Shown here: positions 21,870 to 35,149 of the stretch, piece after piece | Position numbering within the stretch: position 1 is the stretch's first letter | Layout of the letters: each line of letters begins with the position of its first letter | Assembly (NCBI GenBank): GCA_031763025.1 | Contig: JASSKH010000002.1 | Location: forward strand, 1,480,929-1,544,928 | Direction: 5' to 3' | Length of the DNA stretch: 64,000 nt | Source: Macrocystis pyrifera | Taxonomy: Eukaryota > Sar > Phaeophyceae > Laminariales > Laminariaceae | Program-made: the position numbers and the translations under genes | Notes under the pieces: generated by a model | Told to the model about the DNA's origin: nothing | The model's database searches: none | Seen by the model: the letters and a program-made list of their open reading frames with translations, nothing else

Positions 21870-23204
21870 AACCATTTTTCACGAAAAAACTCGTCAGGAC
21901 ACCGCTGGGTTTATTCTTGTCGAACCGCCGCTCGACATGCTGGGTGTTACGTCATTAACTATGCGGGTCGATTTATTTACGAAGCGTTTCTTGGAAAGGT
22001 CCTGCTTGTATTGAAAAGTTCCTTGGGAACTATATTAGTGTAGCTGGTTCAAAACAAAGGGAGGGGAGGGGGTTGCTTGCCATCTGGAAGTTTTTGGTAT
22101 AGATAGGTAACTTTGTGCGAGAAGGGAAACGCATAGCGAGGCCGGGGGGCTTGATAACCAAGCGTGCCCTCGCCAAGGGTAAGTGGCAGGGAGTGTATAC
22201 GGAGAAAAACGTCAGGTTCAAACATTGTCACGGGTCGCTGAGGCGAGCTTGTACATACCAACCAAGACGCGGTAAGGATGTCTAATGTCGGTGCGAAACC
22301 TCCGGGTATGTTTTTTTTTTTTTTTTTCTGCACCGGGTTGACCATGGCCGACGGTGCATGCTGCTGCCTAACGTCGTGCAAGTGTTTCTCCCCGCTGAAG
22401 CCCTTTCAAAGCGAACGAACGATCGCGCAATGAAGTTACATCCACTATAATTATGCATTCGTTGGACAGACACCATCTATCTGCTATGCATGGAGCGACG
22501 AACTCTGCTTTCATCGTCGAGTAATAGGCAGAACTCTCGCTATCGCCCCCGCCCCCGCCCCCGCCCAAAGCATTACCGCGAGCCCCGACACCGAACTTAT
22601 CCTGAATCCCACATACTCGAAGCACTCCATGCCTGATCCCGGGACATTGGCATTTTCGGGAGGGGGCGTGTTCTAAGTTGCTCGGAAAACCAGAGTCACG
22701 CATAAAATACGGGCTCAGGCTTCCCTGTTTGGTGCACAGCTGCGAGACGGCAAGATTTCACGACTGTCTGACTGTGGTTGGCAAGTCGGATGGCGAAGTC
22801 AGCTCATGGCCAGCCGACATGCCGAATTTTATTCGTCTTTTTTCGTATATCCTCCGGTGGATTGGTGATTTTTTCTTCTTTTTTTTCTCTGTTAATAAAG
22901 CTTAAGCTCATCACATCCATGTTTCAAGATTTTTATATCGTGTATCAACTTGACCCGTCGTTGCCGCCGCCGCAGCCGAACCTGCTGCTGCTGCTGCTAT
23001 GCACCATACCACGGGCACGTCGTTGCCGAGCGAGGCGAGCCTGAGACCCTCTCCGGCCGCCGGGGTCCCATCCAAAAATAAGACAAAAAGAGGATCCCGC
23101 ATTCAACAATCCGTCTTATGAACATGGTGAACCCAGGCACAGTAGTCGGATAATCTACACCTCCGGGAAACGACTGTTAGTCCGACGACTTATAACTAGT
23201 CGGT

Positions 23205-23300
23205 TTTAAGACTGCCGTCCCGTTCTGGAGACAAAACTGGACCTAGAACTTGGGTTGTTTGTCCCCCAGACACAAGACTGTGCAGTACTTGAAGGCTAAG
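23205..23300. mobile_element. R3 MITE
   Basis: AAGACTGCCGTCCCGTTCTGG..TTGTCCCCCAGACACAAGACT. Confidence 0.7.
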
Positions 23301-23489
23301 CTGCGGCAACTCACAGATTTATACGCGCCTTCTTGACCTACCTTTGGCAGTGTAAACTACTACTGTAGTTTTAGTGGTGTGCTGCATGGTTGTTGCGCTC
23401 GTTTGATAGCAGTTTTTTTTTGCGGGGGAGGAGAGGGTCAGACAGACAGACAGACACATTCGGAGCTTTGCTATTAGAGACCCTACCCA

Positions 23490-23757
23490 CACCCACTCGA
23501 CGCTGTCATCGATATGCAAGAAAAAGCACGCACAAGTTGCCGAAGTCCTCCTCACAAGCGGTTTTCATCAGGATGCAGCACACCCTTCATGCGATTCGCC
23601 GCAACACCCCACGTTTCGCTTCGCGCTTGCCGCTCAAGCGAGCAATGCCTGCCTGGTCGGTGAAAACCCTTTTGTGCGCTCCTTACGGCATTGTAGATAT
23701 GCGAGTCTATGGTCTCAACAGCCTACGACTATGCATGCATGGCAACGAGTGCACCCC
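23490..23757 (-). mobile_element. R2 element, partial and diverged
   Basis: Holds the CACCCTTCATGCGATTCGCC, CGCTTCGCGCTTG and GGTCGGTGAAAACCC blocks but ends without a long C run. Confidence 0.7.
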
Positions 23758-25688
23758 CTTTACCTCCCCTTAATTTTCCCTTAGTCGCGCCTTCCAAATA
23801 AATATATACCCGACGCACGCTACCGCAGGGGTGATGCACCTCTGCAATTTTCCCAGAAATTCTGAGAATTTTATGAGGCAGTCGAGGAGCTCTACACCAT
23901 AATTGAGTCACACTCAAACTCAGGACAGTTATCATGGGAGTTTTCATTTTTAATATATCTGGAATAATTTACAAAATTGTGAATATTTTCCAGATATTTG
24001 AAATTCAACAGAGGGCAACATACCAGGAAAGTTGAACCTCACAAAATATGGAGAAACAAAAAAAAAAAAACTCTCCAAAGAAAAACGGTCTGTAAAATAA
24101 AGCAATGACCGTTATTTTTAAACAAGCGACAAGGCATGCCTCCAAACATGTCAGGAGACAGCACTTTCACCCCTTGACAAACAGCAACTTTGCCATGACA
24201 TGCCTTGACTGCCACCAAACTACTAGGTGTTAGTGTGTAAACACTCGCTCTCACATCCTTCACAGCGCACGCTTGCTTGGCTTGACTTGTCTCCTGACAT
24301 CTTCGCATGCCATATAGGCAAAAAAAAAAAAAAACGCCCTACCATGCGGTACCCCTATGATAGAATGCTGTACCTCTCAGTTATTTTTCCTGTAGAAGGA
24401 TAGAAAACAGCATCTGCTGCTACTCTCTGTACATACAGTACTCTCGTTGAGCAGCGAAAGCGCGTTCGTGTGTATCTGGAACCGCCGCTTCCTACGCTGG
24501 TCGAATGTACACCCCAAACCAAGACGACTATAGCATGCTATCAACTTCTTACCGCGCATACAAAGTACGGTGGGGATGCGAGTCATCGCACCCCCCTACG
24601 AGTAGCCCGATTTTCAAAGCTATTATAGATTGCTCCGCAACCAAGAGGCTGCGAAACCCGACCGACTCGTCCAAGGAAAGGTCTCATTGTGATGGCACCT
24701 AGGAGGGGACGCAATACGTACCAGCATTATGAGAAGATAGGGACACACATCCTACGCGTAAGAGATCACCTAACGTGCTACACAGTACCAACGGGAACGT
24801 CTCAGCAGGTCGTACATTTACGGAGATTTCTCATGGTTCGGGGACAGTTCTGGCACTTGACTGTGTCCCCTCCCGATCTCACTCTGTTCCTGCAGCACCC
24901 TAATAGAGCTCTCTCTCCACGAGATCAACATCAGCAACAAGAATTAAGAAGCGCGCCCTGCTGGTCAGCATTGACAGGTCACCCCTATGTCCTCCTCCTG
25001 TACGAGGCATCATGACCTCATCATGATATATTTCCAAAACCACCCTCTTCTGCACTGGCGCCCTCCAGGTTGTAGAGCAGTCGGTCGACCAATGGGGGGG
25101 GGGGGGGGGGGCGTACTCATTTGTTGCTTGCCTTAGTTATTTGACCATTGACCACGCATCCCTTTCGAGACGGAGACAATAGGGGGGGCGGGGCGATAAC
25201 TCCCATCCTTACGGTAGATCTGTCCGATAGCCCCCTGCAGATCTATCAGAGCTGTAATTCGGAGCCGATTCACCCAATCAGTCGGAGCGATCTCAATCGG
25301 AATCGGAATCGGCAAAATCGGGACGATGTTTTTTTACCGTCTAAATAAACATCGGCAAAAACTTTAAAAAAAAAGAAAGATTTGCATGAGTTAGGTTAGG
25401 ATTCACTCACACTGATAAAAAACAAGGACTCGAAACAAGGGCTCACTCACACGCCGGATTCTTCGCCGACATCTATCGGATATCGTCTGCGCGCCGAGAA
25501 CCGATGTTGAAAAATATCGGGAGACATCGCCCGAGGAAGGATGTAAGCGGTGTCTACTGCGGCAAAAGCTACAACTACTTGCGTAAACCAGATGCATCCA
25601 ACAGTCTACATCGGAAAAAACGACATACGAGTCGTGTTCGTAACGCAAGAGGCGTGGCGGCGACAATCACTTCACCACCACCAACACG

Positions 25689-25720
<32 letters not shown>

Positions 25721-27375
25721 CACCACCACCAAACTCCACTCCGAACCAACCACCGTTACCAGGCTTCGAGTCTACCCCATCCCGCAGTGGACCCCTCTCT
25801 CTTCCTGCTTCGGCCGACGAAGGGTGCTCGCGGGTGGGCAACCATTGTGCTGCTGCTGTGCGGTAGGTCTGAGTCTGCTGCTTGATTGACATAAACATTA
25901 ATACCAGAAAGCTAAGAAGAAAACCTATTTTTTTCACGCAAGCAGCAGAACTGCAGAAGAGCAGCAGCAGCAGCAGTACTTCACCGTAGAACGCTAGAGC
26001 TTATCGCTGTCCGACGGTCCTGCTCCGCGAGGAAGTTACCGGAATCCCTAAATCCTTGTCTCCTTCTTCTCCTTCTTCTCCTTCTCCTTATTTTTCCTCT
26101 TCTTTTTGATCCTCACCCTCGTATCTGCCATCACCAACATCCTTTTTTGAACGAAGGTGCCTACGTAGTTTCACAGCACCAAAAAACAGGCAAAAGCCAA
26201 TGCAAGGTGATGCGCAAGAGAGGGACGCGGGTTGTCTCCTTCGTTTCAATTATCTTACATTTTCTAGCTGTTGCGACACAGGAAATACTGAACAGTGCGA
26301 ATAAAAGCACTCGGGGCCTTACTCACATAATACTTGATAGCTAACCGCGACAACTAACTAAAGACGGGGTGGGGCTTTTAACAGGCGATGCTGTGTGTCT
26401 ACAAAGGTTTCAGTTTTTTTTTTGCCTGAGCGACCGAAACATCCACACATCGAAACAAAAGTCAGGCCAGATCCGATCAGATCAGATGCCCACACTGCGA
26501 TCTAAGTATTTCGGGTATGGTACGTTAACGCCTGCCACGGTAGAAGTTTTTGCCTTGTAGGGGCAGCGGCAAGCGGTTTATGAGGCCCCTCAGTTGACCT
26601 TGAGGAGGTCCCTGCTGATTTTTGAAGAAAATGAAAGTGCAATCCGGAGCGCAATCTCCAAGCCTAGGTACACCAAGAAACAATATCGTAAGACGCCAAT
26701 GGTATCCACTATGTAGTGGCTCAAGGAGACCGAATAGTCCAAAGTATCGTGGCGAAAAAATGCTACTCGTGTCCTGCCATGCCTCCGACGGGTGCTCTGT
26801 GTCGTCTATAGCTCAATGCTGACGGGTGGGAGAAGTACGGTCTACATGGCCCAGCACGTAGTTTCGAGGGAGTGCATCTGCACCATTTATAGTACTGCTG
26901 CTGTACACAGGTCTTGACGAGCACCTCACATCGGCATGTTACACAGCAGCTGCAAGGCGGTGCAATTACGTACCGGTACGAGAGCACGTGACGTGTTGCG
27001 AGCGGGAACGTCTCCGAAAATAGTATCGGTACGAGGAGGCTAGGCTAGGCACACACGTACTACGAGAATGAGATCACGTGACGTGGCTACATGTGCAGCA
27101 GTAACGGAAACGTCCGGTAGATTGTACATGTGTGAAGATGCACGGTTCAGGGGACAGTCCGGCACTGCGATTGACCCCCTCTGTCGCACTCTGATACCGC
27201 ACTCGATCATCGAGCTCCCATGAGATGAGGAACAAGAAGAAGCGTGCCCTCGACAGCATCGACATCCCCGCGTCCTCCTCCACAAGGAACCTCCTTTCAG
27301 GCAGGTTACAGGACCTAAATGATCTATCTGCAGATGATCTGTCCCATGATCTACACGATCTGTCCGATGATCCTA

Positions 27376-27478
27376 TTACGGGGGAACATGCTATAGTAAT
27401 CAGGACCAAACATAATTTGTAAAAATACTGAGATATATATAGGTTGTTGTGTGTATGATGGGTCCTGGTAACTACGGT
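27376..27478. mobile_element. R1 MITE, old copy
   Basis: Arms are heavily diverged; the right end has lost GGACCCCCG. Confidence 0.65.
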
Positions 27479-27764
27479 CAAAGCAACCAAATTGGATTCA
27501 GAGTACTACGATATTTTCTCGTCTCACCAACCTGCACCGGGTTTTCCGTAAATGCGAGGCATTTTCTTTATTCCAGGACTCGTTCAGCGATCGAGAGAGT
27601 GTACATACGCGATACTTATAGCCCCCATCAGACCCTGCGCTCAACCCCATCGCTCGAATATATTCTCACGAAACATGGACAACACCCGCTGCGATACATG
27701 ATGAGCCTGCGCTGCCCCAAACCAACTACCAGCCTGAGCTCAGAAGCGCCTTACGATAAGGGTT

Positions 27765-28165
27765 GCAATTAGGGCGGAGGGTTGCAACGATGGGCAAGGA
27801 TTCCAATCAGGGGTAAGAATTGCAATTAGGCGTAAGAATTGCAAATAGGCGTAAGAATTGCAAATGAGGGGTAAGGGGCTACAATCAGAGAAAATATATG
27901 CAACTAGGGATAATAGCTGCAATACGGGTTAAGGGTTGCAATTAGTGGTTTAAGTGTCTCAATTAGGGACAATGTTTGCAAATAGGGATTATAGTTGCAA
28001 TGCGGGTTTAGGGTCGCAACGAGCGATAATGGTTGCAAACAGGGGCAAGTGTTACAATTAGGGATAATATTAATAGTTGCCACGCGGGTTAAGGGTCGCA
28101 ATGAGCGTTGAGGGTGGCAAACAGGAGTAAGGGTTGCAATTAGGATTATTGAGGTTTGCAGTTAG
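27765..28165. repeat. Tandem repeat, GGGTTGCAATTAGGG
   Basis: Roughly 15 imperfect units of about 25 bp built on GGTTGCAATTAGGGATAA. No gene seen here. Confidence 0.85.
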
Positions 28166-28702
28166 GGGTAGCACTTTTTGGCTAAGAGGACCGTACATAG
28201 CGTCGAGTTCGCACAGGGTGGAATCGTTTCTTCAGGTTAACGTTGGTGCCAACACCAACGGAGAAAAAAAAAAAAAAAACTATTTTCGGGAAAAAAAAAC
28301 AACAACAACAACAACAAAAAAAACAGGTAGAGAGAGAGGGAGAGCCTTCCGAAAATCATCTACTGTTCGACTGTTCGACTTCATCTAACGCGCCCTTACT
28401 ACCGTTGCCAAAAAAAAAAAAAAGGTCGCACGAAGCCCGGTGCAAACTCAACGCTCTTATCATGCCCGACGAGGACCCTCACGTGAGGAACTACTCAAAT
28501 AAGGCACAACACATGCCTCTTAAGGCACTCCCCTCATACGTATCATGCTTTTCTCGCCGGAATAAATATACCATTATTTTTGGGCGCTACGGAATATATA
28601 CCTTCAGCAGGCCTTGGGGTCTTTCCATCGGGTTTCGCACTTTTATTCATTTGCCATGCTCGGTTTTTTTTTTTTCGGGTGACTTTTACCAATGACTTAC
28701 TA

Positions 28703-28807
28703 TTACGGGGGTCCATAGCTAATGGGACCTATGGTATACATAAAAACCTATATATTGACCTATTTTTACTAACAAAATTTGGTCCCGTTAACTATGGACC
28801 CCCGTAA
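28703..28807. mobile_element. R1 MITE
   Basis: Full-length copy, nearly identical to the next one 21 bp away. Confidence 0.9.
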
Positions 28808-28827
28808 TAGCACCACCACCACCACTA

Positions 28828-28933
28828 TTACGGGGGTCCATAGTTAATGGGACCTATGGTATACATAAAAAAACTATATATTCACCTATTTTTACTAACA
28901 AGATTTGGTCCCGTTAACTATGGACCCCCGTAA
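28828..28933. mobile_element. R1 MITE
   Basis: Close twin of the copy at 28703-28807, same orientation, separated by a short CAC repeat. Confidence 0.9.
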
Positions 28934-29694
28934 TAATGACTTGCTGTTAATGTAGACCTCGCATCTTCAAGCGAGGAGGGACCAAAAAAAGTCTTGTGAG
29001 GCATGACCCTTACAAGGCATGCCTTATCGCCGAAATACCGTTCATTTGGGGTGCTATGCTGTCTATAGGCCTTGGGATTATGTCTATCGGATGCACTCTC
29101 AGCATTTGTCAAGGTCGGTTTTTTAGTTACCTTACCAACTTGACACATGTACCAGCTAAGTATTTACAAGGCTTTTCTTCGGAGTGGGAGCAAGATGGAG
29201 TCATTTCTTGTACAACTACGACTTCGTTTTGGTTGGCTTTCGGCTATCCCGCCATTTTCTTCAGTTGTACGCTGCAGGTGGGGTAATATATGCAATACCT
29301 TGCTGTTGGTGTAGATAGGCTTCTTCAAGTGAGGAAGGAGTCTCGCGGGCACAAAGAATGCGCACCCCCCCCCCCCTTATCGTAAAGCTGTTTTCCAAAC
29401 AACAACATCGTCCCCCCCATACTTGCCGACTCCGATTTAAATCGCTCTGCGCGACTAATTCGGGTGAACCGGCTCTCGACTTCCACAGCCCCTCCCTGCC
29501 TGTATCGTACGTATACCATCCCAGGACGGAAATTTAAGCGCCATTTACACATAACTATCAACACAAAACCGTCCTAATATTTACGGCCAGAGTGCTATGC
29601 GACATCCTCCTCACTTGTTGATGGGAGATCGCATCGGCACCGACAGACCGTCACTGAAGCCCCCCGCGTCTCTTTCGCCGGGAATTTCCTCCCC

Positions 29695-30490
29695 CTCCCC
29701 AAACACCCGAGGGTCTTGGAAACCCTGCGGAGACGCGAAAACACGTGAAAAAAACAAAACACAAAAAAGCTTGTCATGTGAGGGCGGCGGCTTGTTGTTA
29801 ATGATCCTTTGCCGTAGTGAGAGCGGCGGCTTTCATTGTGAATGAGGGCGGCAGAAGATAAAATTTACGCACGAAAAAATACATATAATTACGTGGGCAA
29901 GAAACAAAAAAAGGAGAAGTTACGACAAAAAAAAACAAAAAAAAAAAACAAAATGCTTTGTCGCAGTGCTTAATAGGTGGCGGCTTGAAATTAACGAAAG
30001 GGCGGCAGAAGAAAAAAACTACACCAAAAAGAAACACGCCTCTCCAAATACCCGAGGGTCTTGGAAACCCTGCGTAGGCGCGAAAAACATAAAAACCATA
30101 TCCTTATGGTGTGGGGGCGGCGGCTTGCTACTAATGATCCTTGACGGAGTGAATGAGGGCGGCAGAAGACAAAATTTACGCAAGAAAACGAGATACCCGG
30201 ATACCTGCGTGGGAAACAAACAGAAAGGAGAACTTAAGACAAAAACAAACAAATCAAGACACGAGCAGCAGTGCTTAGTTGGCGGCTCATAAATTAATGA
30301 AGGGCGGCGGGAGAAAAAAATACACCCCAAAGAAATACGCCTGCCCTAGTACCCCAGGGTCTTTGAAGCGCGGCGTAGATTTTATTAAAACTAAACAAAA
30401 AAAAATATTATCGTCGTACTGAGCTTGGCGTGCGCAAGATAAATTTACGCAGATATAAATACCTGGTACATCCTTAACGAGGGTGGTGGG
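29695..30490. repeat. Tandem repeat, about 300 bp unit, 2.5 copies
   Basis: CCCGAGGGTCTTGGAAACCC begins a unit at about 29706 and again at about 30050. A diverged copy starts at about 30350. Each carries GGGCGGCGGCTTG, AATGATCCTT and GGGCGGCAGAAGA-AAATTTACGC. Confidence 0.85.
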
Positions 30491-30511
30491 ATTTTTTTAT
30501 GAGGACGGCTA

Positions 30512-30619
30512 TTACGGGGGGACCATAGTAAACAGGACCTACGGTACACACAAAAAAACCTACATGTTTCCCTCTTTTTACTAACAATATTTGTCCTTAT
30601 TTTTTAGGGTCCTCTGCAA
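30512..30619. mobile_element. R1 MITE
   Basis: Diverged copy; the right end is TAGGGTCCTCTGCAATAG. Confidence 0.78.
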
Positions 30620-30817
30620 TAGGGATTTTGTGTTGTGTGAGGGTGTCGGGGGTTTCTACTAGTAGTGCTGGCCTGAACTGAGGGGGGTTCCTTTGGCAGG
30701 GTAGTGGCTCTCTTTTCAGGGAGTTTTAAAACCCTGCGTACTGCTTCGTAGTAGATGCGACAGAAACAGAGATTACGCGAAATAAAATAAATGCTTGGTG
30801 AGGTGAGGTAAAGTGGG

Positions 30818-31010
30818 GTACTCATTATCATGCATAGCCGCAGTAAATCGTATGACCAATAGACCCTCGCATCCCTGCAATGCTGGGACGGAGGAGCACG
30901 TCGGGTTTTCACCGACACGCAAGACCTTGATTGCTAGCACCGCAGGTACCAAAAGCGCGAAGCAAAACGTGAGGTGTTCGGCGAGTCGCGAGTCGCACGA
31001 CACGTGAGCT
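30818..31010 (+). mobile_element. R2 element, 5' part
   Basis: ACTCATTATCATGCATAGCC through GCGAGTCGCACGACACGTGA, without a long G run. Confidence 0.72.
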
Positions 31011-31075
31011 GCAGAATGTTTTATTCACCAAGTACTGTATATATCTACCCTGTAAAGAGGTGGGGAGGGGAGGGG

Positions 31076-31077
<2 letters not shown>

Positions 31078-31130
<53 letters not shown>
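31078..31130. repeat. Poly-G tract
   Basis: About 50 uninterrupted G. Comparable runs lie at 31497-31533, 32532-32681, 33037-33075 (C), 37575-37604, 38190-38213, 39576-39655, 52167-52193 and 52561-52595. Confidence 0.97.
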
Positions 31131-31258
31131 GAGGAAAAACTACCAAAGAATTTTCTGGAAAAAAATCCTAAAATTTTTCAGGAGAAAATTCCGCAGAAAA
31201 AAACGATAAAATAAATATCCGAAGAAACTTTCCCGAGAAGCTACGCTCGGGATCGTAC

Positions 31259-31451
31259 CTCGCAAGCATATCGAACAGCCGACTTGAACAGCCACAAGCA
31301 ATCACCGCCGCCGCCGCCGCCGCCGTCGCCGTCCCCGCCACTCCCCTTAAGGAGTTTGAAAGCAGCGTCGTCCGCGCAGCTCGAGTCGCCGAACAGGAAC
31401 ACTCTTCCGCCGACCCCCTCCTCGAGCGAAGCGCTATTCCCATCTCGTAAT
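31259..31451 (-). CDS. MBTPS1: S1P exon, GGRVFLFGDSSC
   Basis: The acceptor ACACAG|ATTACG completes an Arg codon from the previous exon. It reads LRDGNSASLEEGVGGRVFLF, GDSSCADD, a Gly/Asp-rich loop from a GCC-type repeat, then DCLWLFKSAVRYACE. It matches human GGRIVLYGDSNCLDDS and DCFWLLDALLQY. The donor is GCGAG|GTACGA in phase 0. At least one more exon (membrane segment and tail) is expected below 31.2 kb. Confidence 0.93.
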
Positions 31452-31490
31452 CTGTGTTCGAAGGACATACGAGGCGGGGGAGGGGGGAAG

Positions 31491-31532
<42 letters not shown>

Positions 31533-31536
<4 letters not shown>

Positions 31537-32057
31537 GTACTCGATAGGAGAGATGTACTCGATCTCATGCATGGCCGTAGTCGTATGACCATAGACCCTC
31601 GCATCCCTACAATGCCGGGACGGAGCATGTCGGGTTTTCACCGACCAGGCGGACATTGCTTGCACCAAGCGCGAAGCGCCGTGAGGTGTCCGGCGAGTCG
31701 CATGAAGGGTGAGCTGCATCCTACTAAGAACCGCTTGTGAGGCGGACTTGCATATGGATGACAGCTTCAATGAGTTAGTTTAATTTTCGGTGTGGCCACT
31801 TCCAGAGACAGCAATGGGAGTACTATGTAACTGCCTCTTGGGTGCCGTACCTTGAACACTACGTGATACGATCAATTCCCTTATGCAGAGTAAAGGTTCT
31901 TTACCTTACACAAATGATCTAACTAGACGACCAGCTGTGGGCGACCGCCAAAAAAAAAAAAAAAAAAAAAACGGTTCCCTGGATGTCTAGCTCACGTAGT
32001 GAGCGGCATGTTTTACAGTGTCGTTGCCAACCGACGCCAACCCAACCCATATAATAT
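31533..32057 (+). mobile_element. R2 element, near full length
   Basis: It begins right after a 37 G run with GATAGGAGAGATGTACTCGA and ends at CCAACCCAACCCATATA. The middle has an A run. Confidence 0.82.
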
Positions 32058-32227
32058 ATATATGGGGGGGGGGGGGGGGTACTCACTTGTTGCTTGCCTT
32101 TGTAAAATTTGATTATCGACCACGCATCTCTTTTGAGATGGAGGCGGGAGAGGGGAGGGGGGAATCAGAACGAGGGAGGTGTACACATGTCATGCACGGC
32201 CGTAGTCGTACGAGGGGGGGGGGGGGG

Positions 32228-32470
32228 GTCATGCCATGCATGGCCGTAGTCGTGGGATCATAGACCCTTGCATCCCTCCACACAAAGGCGGCACGGAGTA
32301 CGTCTGGCTTGCCATTGACCGACCACCAGGCAGACAATGGCTTGCTTGCACCGAGCGCGAAGCGAAACGTGAGGCGTTGGGGGCGAGTCGCACGGCGGGT
32401 GAGCCGTATACTATTGGGAACTGCGTGTGGGGCGGACTTGCAAAAGGATGCGAGCTTCGAAAATGGAAGG
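32228..32470 (+). mobile_element. R2 element, 5' half
   Basis: It starts after a G run with TCATGCCATGCATGGCCGTA and extends to the GGGGCGGACTTGCA block. Confidence 0.75.
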
Positions 32471-32531
32471 AAGGATGGAGCCTTAGGCGTAGGGGTGCGG
32501 GATGTTAGCGGACGGTGGGAAGGAGGAAGGT

Positions 32532-32685
<154 letters not shown>

Positions 32686-32726
32686 ATTATCATGCATGGC
32701 CGTAGTCGTATGACCATAGACCTTCG

Positions 32727-32729
<3 letters not shown>

Positions 32730-32760
<31 letters not shown>

Positions 32761-33034
32761 GGGATTTAGAGGCGGTGGCTACTGTAAGCTGAACGAATTT
32801 CACGAAGAAGCCAAGCTCTGATCCAGACGCTAAAAAAACAGATACTTCCTTTTTACCAGGTATCAACCTACGAAAAATTATCGACAGCAGCTTGATCGGT
32901 TGCATCGTACCGGGCGAACAAAAGGCCCCAAGAGGATGTAAGGGTTTCCCTCAACGAGTCGTAACGAAGGTGTACAATGAATAATCCCTCCATCACACTC
33001 GGAATAAGTGACGCCTTTAGGGACCACCTCCCCT

Positions 33035-33077
<43 letters not shown>

Positions 33078-33550
33078 ACGCCTCCCAAACGCCTCTTCAG
33101 CACATCCACTGCAACATATCCATCCATGAGACAACGATACTACTAGAGGCATCGTTGTGCAACATATCCATGAGACAACGATACTACTAGAGGCGTCGTT
33201 GTGCAACATATCCATGAGACAAGGATGAAAAAACAACGACTCTTGCGGAGTTGACGTATCGTACAATTTATCCCTAAACGCAAACGTCATCTCTATACCA
33301 ACATCCAACCGAAACAGTCCGTACGCTTATACCTGGTATATCCCGGGAAGCAAGAGAGCAAATCGTTTTCGCCGCCCGTACATCAGCATATACTGTACCG
33401 TATATATGCAAGCGTATGCTTTACCTGCAAAATCGTCCCCATCCTTCGCAGTGTGCGTAAAAAAATTCTTGGCTGCCCCCCCCCCCGCCCCTCTTCGACA
33501 TTCTTGTTTCAAAACGACGTGTGTTCGGAACATTCACATTTTCACACTCC
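32730..33550. other. No gene seen
   Basis: Holds a 30 G run, a 38 C run, and a 50 bp direct repeat at about 33120-33220 (CATATCCATGAGACAACGAT / ACTACTAGAGGC) in 2-3 copies. Confidence 0.6.
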
Positions 33551-34125
33551 GGACAGATCATGTACAGATCATGCGCAGATCATGTGTAGATCATGTGCAG
33601 ATCATGTGCAGATCATGTGCAGGTCATGTTTAGATCATGTTACTCATGTACAGACTATCTACCGATCATGTACAGATCATCTACCGATCATGTACAGATC
33701 ATCTGCCGATCATCTACAGATCATCTACAGATCATTTGCAGATAATCTACAGATCATTTGCAGATCATCTACAGATCATCTACAGATCATTTGCAGATCA
33801 TCTACAGATCATTTGCAGATAATCTACAGATCATCTACCGATCATCTGCAGATCATCTACAGATCATTTGCAGATAATCTACAGATCATCTACCGATCAT
33901 CTGCAGATCATGTACAGATCATTTCCAGATCATTTTCAGATCATCTACAGACTACAGATCATCTGCCGATCATCTACAGATCATCTACAGATCATTTGCA
34001 GATAATCTACAGATCATCTACCGATCATCTGCAGGTCATCTACAGATCATTTCCAGATCATTTCCAGATCATTTTCAGATCATCCGCACATCATCCACAG
34101 ACCATTCTGGGGCAGAGAGATGGAT
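33550..34125. repeat. R7-type minisatellite, (AGATCATCTAC)n
   Basis: About 50 copies of an 11-12 bp unit with Gln-like variants. Long YRSSTDHLQI open frames here are artefacts. Confidence 0.96.
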
Positions 34126-34751
34126 AGATCCCTGACATGTGTGGTATATAGCTCATGTTGCCGCGTGGGAGGCGTACAATCGGCAAGACCTACTTACTGT
34201 ACAGTGTAGCAGGACACGCTTTCCTTGGGTTGGATCTGTTGAACTGCTGCAGCACTAGTGGTTTAAAGTAGGGCTGTGGTCAAAATCCATGTGCCAGGGT
34301 ACTTGCTTTTAGTGCGTAACTCATTTTGGCCCAAAAGTGGCCAGGTGTGTATACCTGCTTTTGGCCCAAACGTGGCCAGGTATATCCGATTTTGGCTAAA
34401 ATAATCTCCCTACTGGCAGGCTATAGAGGCTACAGAGGATTTTAAAATGATCTAGTAACCCCGTCGGGACACCCACATAGCGACCCAAACAATCACAGAG
34501 TAGCTTGCTTGGACGTTGTCAGCCGTCTACGTACGTACGAGCACCGTGATCGCCCAGCAGCAGCAGCACGCAGGGGTACAGTACAGGACACTAACGTTGC
34601 ATGCGCCCGTGCCGTACGACTCTCCTTGCATTCAACAACTGTAACTAAAGACACCAACCATTGCATCAATCATCCCCCGATCAACCCTGTGATTGCCGTT
34701 GTGGTGTAACCGTCACATGTTGCCCAGTTCTTTTTTTCTCTCCCCCCTCAC

Positions 34752-34918
34752 CTGTTAGTGTCGAAAGCCCCGATGATGGCGAGGTCCTTGTGCACCGCCA
34801 CAGCCTTCGACTGGTCGGCATTCGACCCCTTCACGGAAACGCCTTCCAGCGACGCCGCCCTGACCACCACCCCACCGGGAGGCATTCTCGCAATCGCGTT
34901 GCCCGACGCCAGGTGAAC
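34752..34918 (-). CDS. MBTPS1: S1P exon, VHLASGNAIAR
   Basis: Between ACACAG|GTTCACC and AACAG|GTGAGG. It reads VHLASGNAIARMPPGGVVV, then HKDLAIIGAFDTN, matching human MYYASGCSIAKFPEDGVV and VPILGLYQIP. It starts in phase 0 and ends in phase 2. The middle (SVKGSNADQSKA) is less conserved. Upstream there should be one exon of about 45 codons. Confidence 0.92.
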
Positions 34919-35149
34919 CTGTGTCGGCGAAGAGAGACGTCGGGAGGCGCGGCGTGTCAAGCAAGGGACAAAAAGTAGCAACGTCACCTAAGCCAAGAAC
35001 GTTACATATATAGACAGTTACGGCCAGGCCGGGCGTTGCAAACTGTTTAACTACCTCTCGAGGACTGTTAACACCGCAGCCTCTTTGTGGGTATAAAACG
35101 CTTGGGATTACGGTCAGATTTACTGTAGGGGAAATTTTTTTTTTTTTTT

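Larger units (their letters stand above)
21870..27300. other. No confident gene
   Basis: Between the coiled-coil stop and 27.3 kb I found only repeats (R2 at 23490, R3 at 23205, R2b at 25117), a CTTCTC run near 26060 and scattered short open frames. Two frames gave pause: 22975-23120 (+) and 25575-25937 (-). Neither has convincing splice borders. The missing S1P 3' exon(s) should lie here or in 27.3-31.2 kb. Confidence 0.5.

Noticed and set aside
22975-23120. + strand frame AAAMHHTTGTSLPSEASLRP with a stop
   Set aside because: A stop lies directly upstream with no acceptor AG between; the opposite strand is also open.
24689-25015. 108-codon + strand open frame
   Set aside because: No family features, no composition shift against its flanks and no splice context; likely chance.
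25575-25937. Minus-strand frame with a hydrophobic run (GFLLSFLVLMFM) as the possible S1P membrane segment
   Set aside because: The phase does not join the exon ending at 31259, the acceptor is weak, and the rest is Gly/Arg low complexity. Kept only as a remote possibility.
33453-34127. 224-codon open frame with YRSSTDHLQI repeats
   Set aside because: 11-12 bp minisatellite; no splice or start context.
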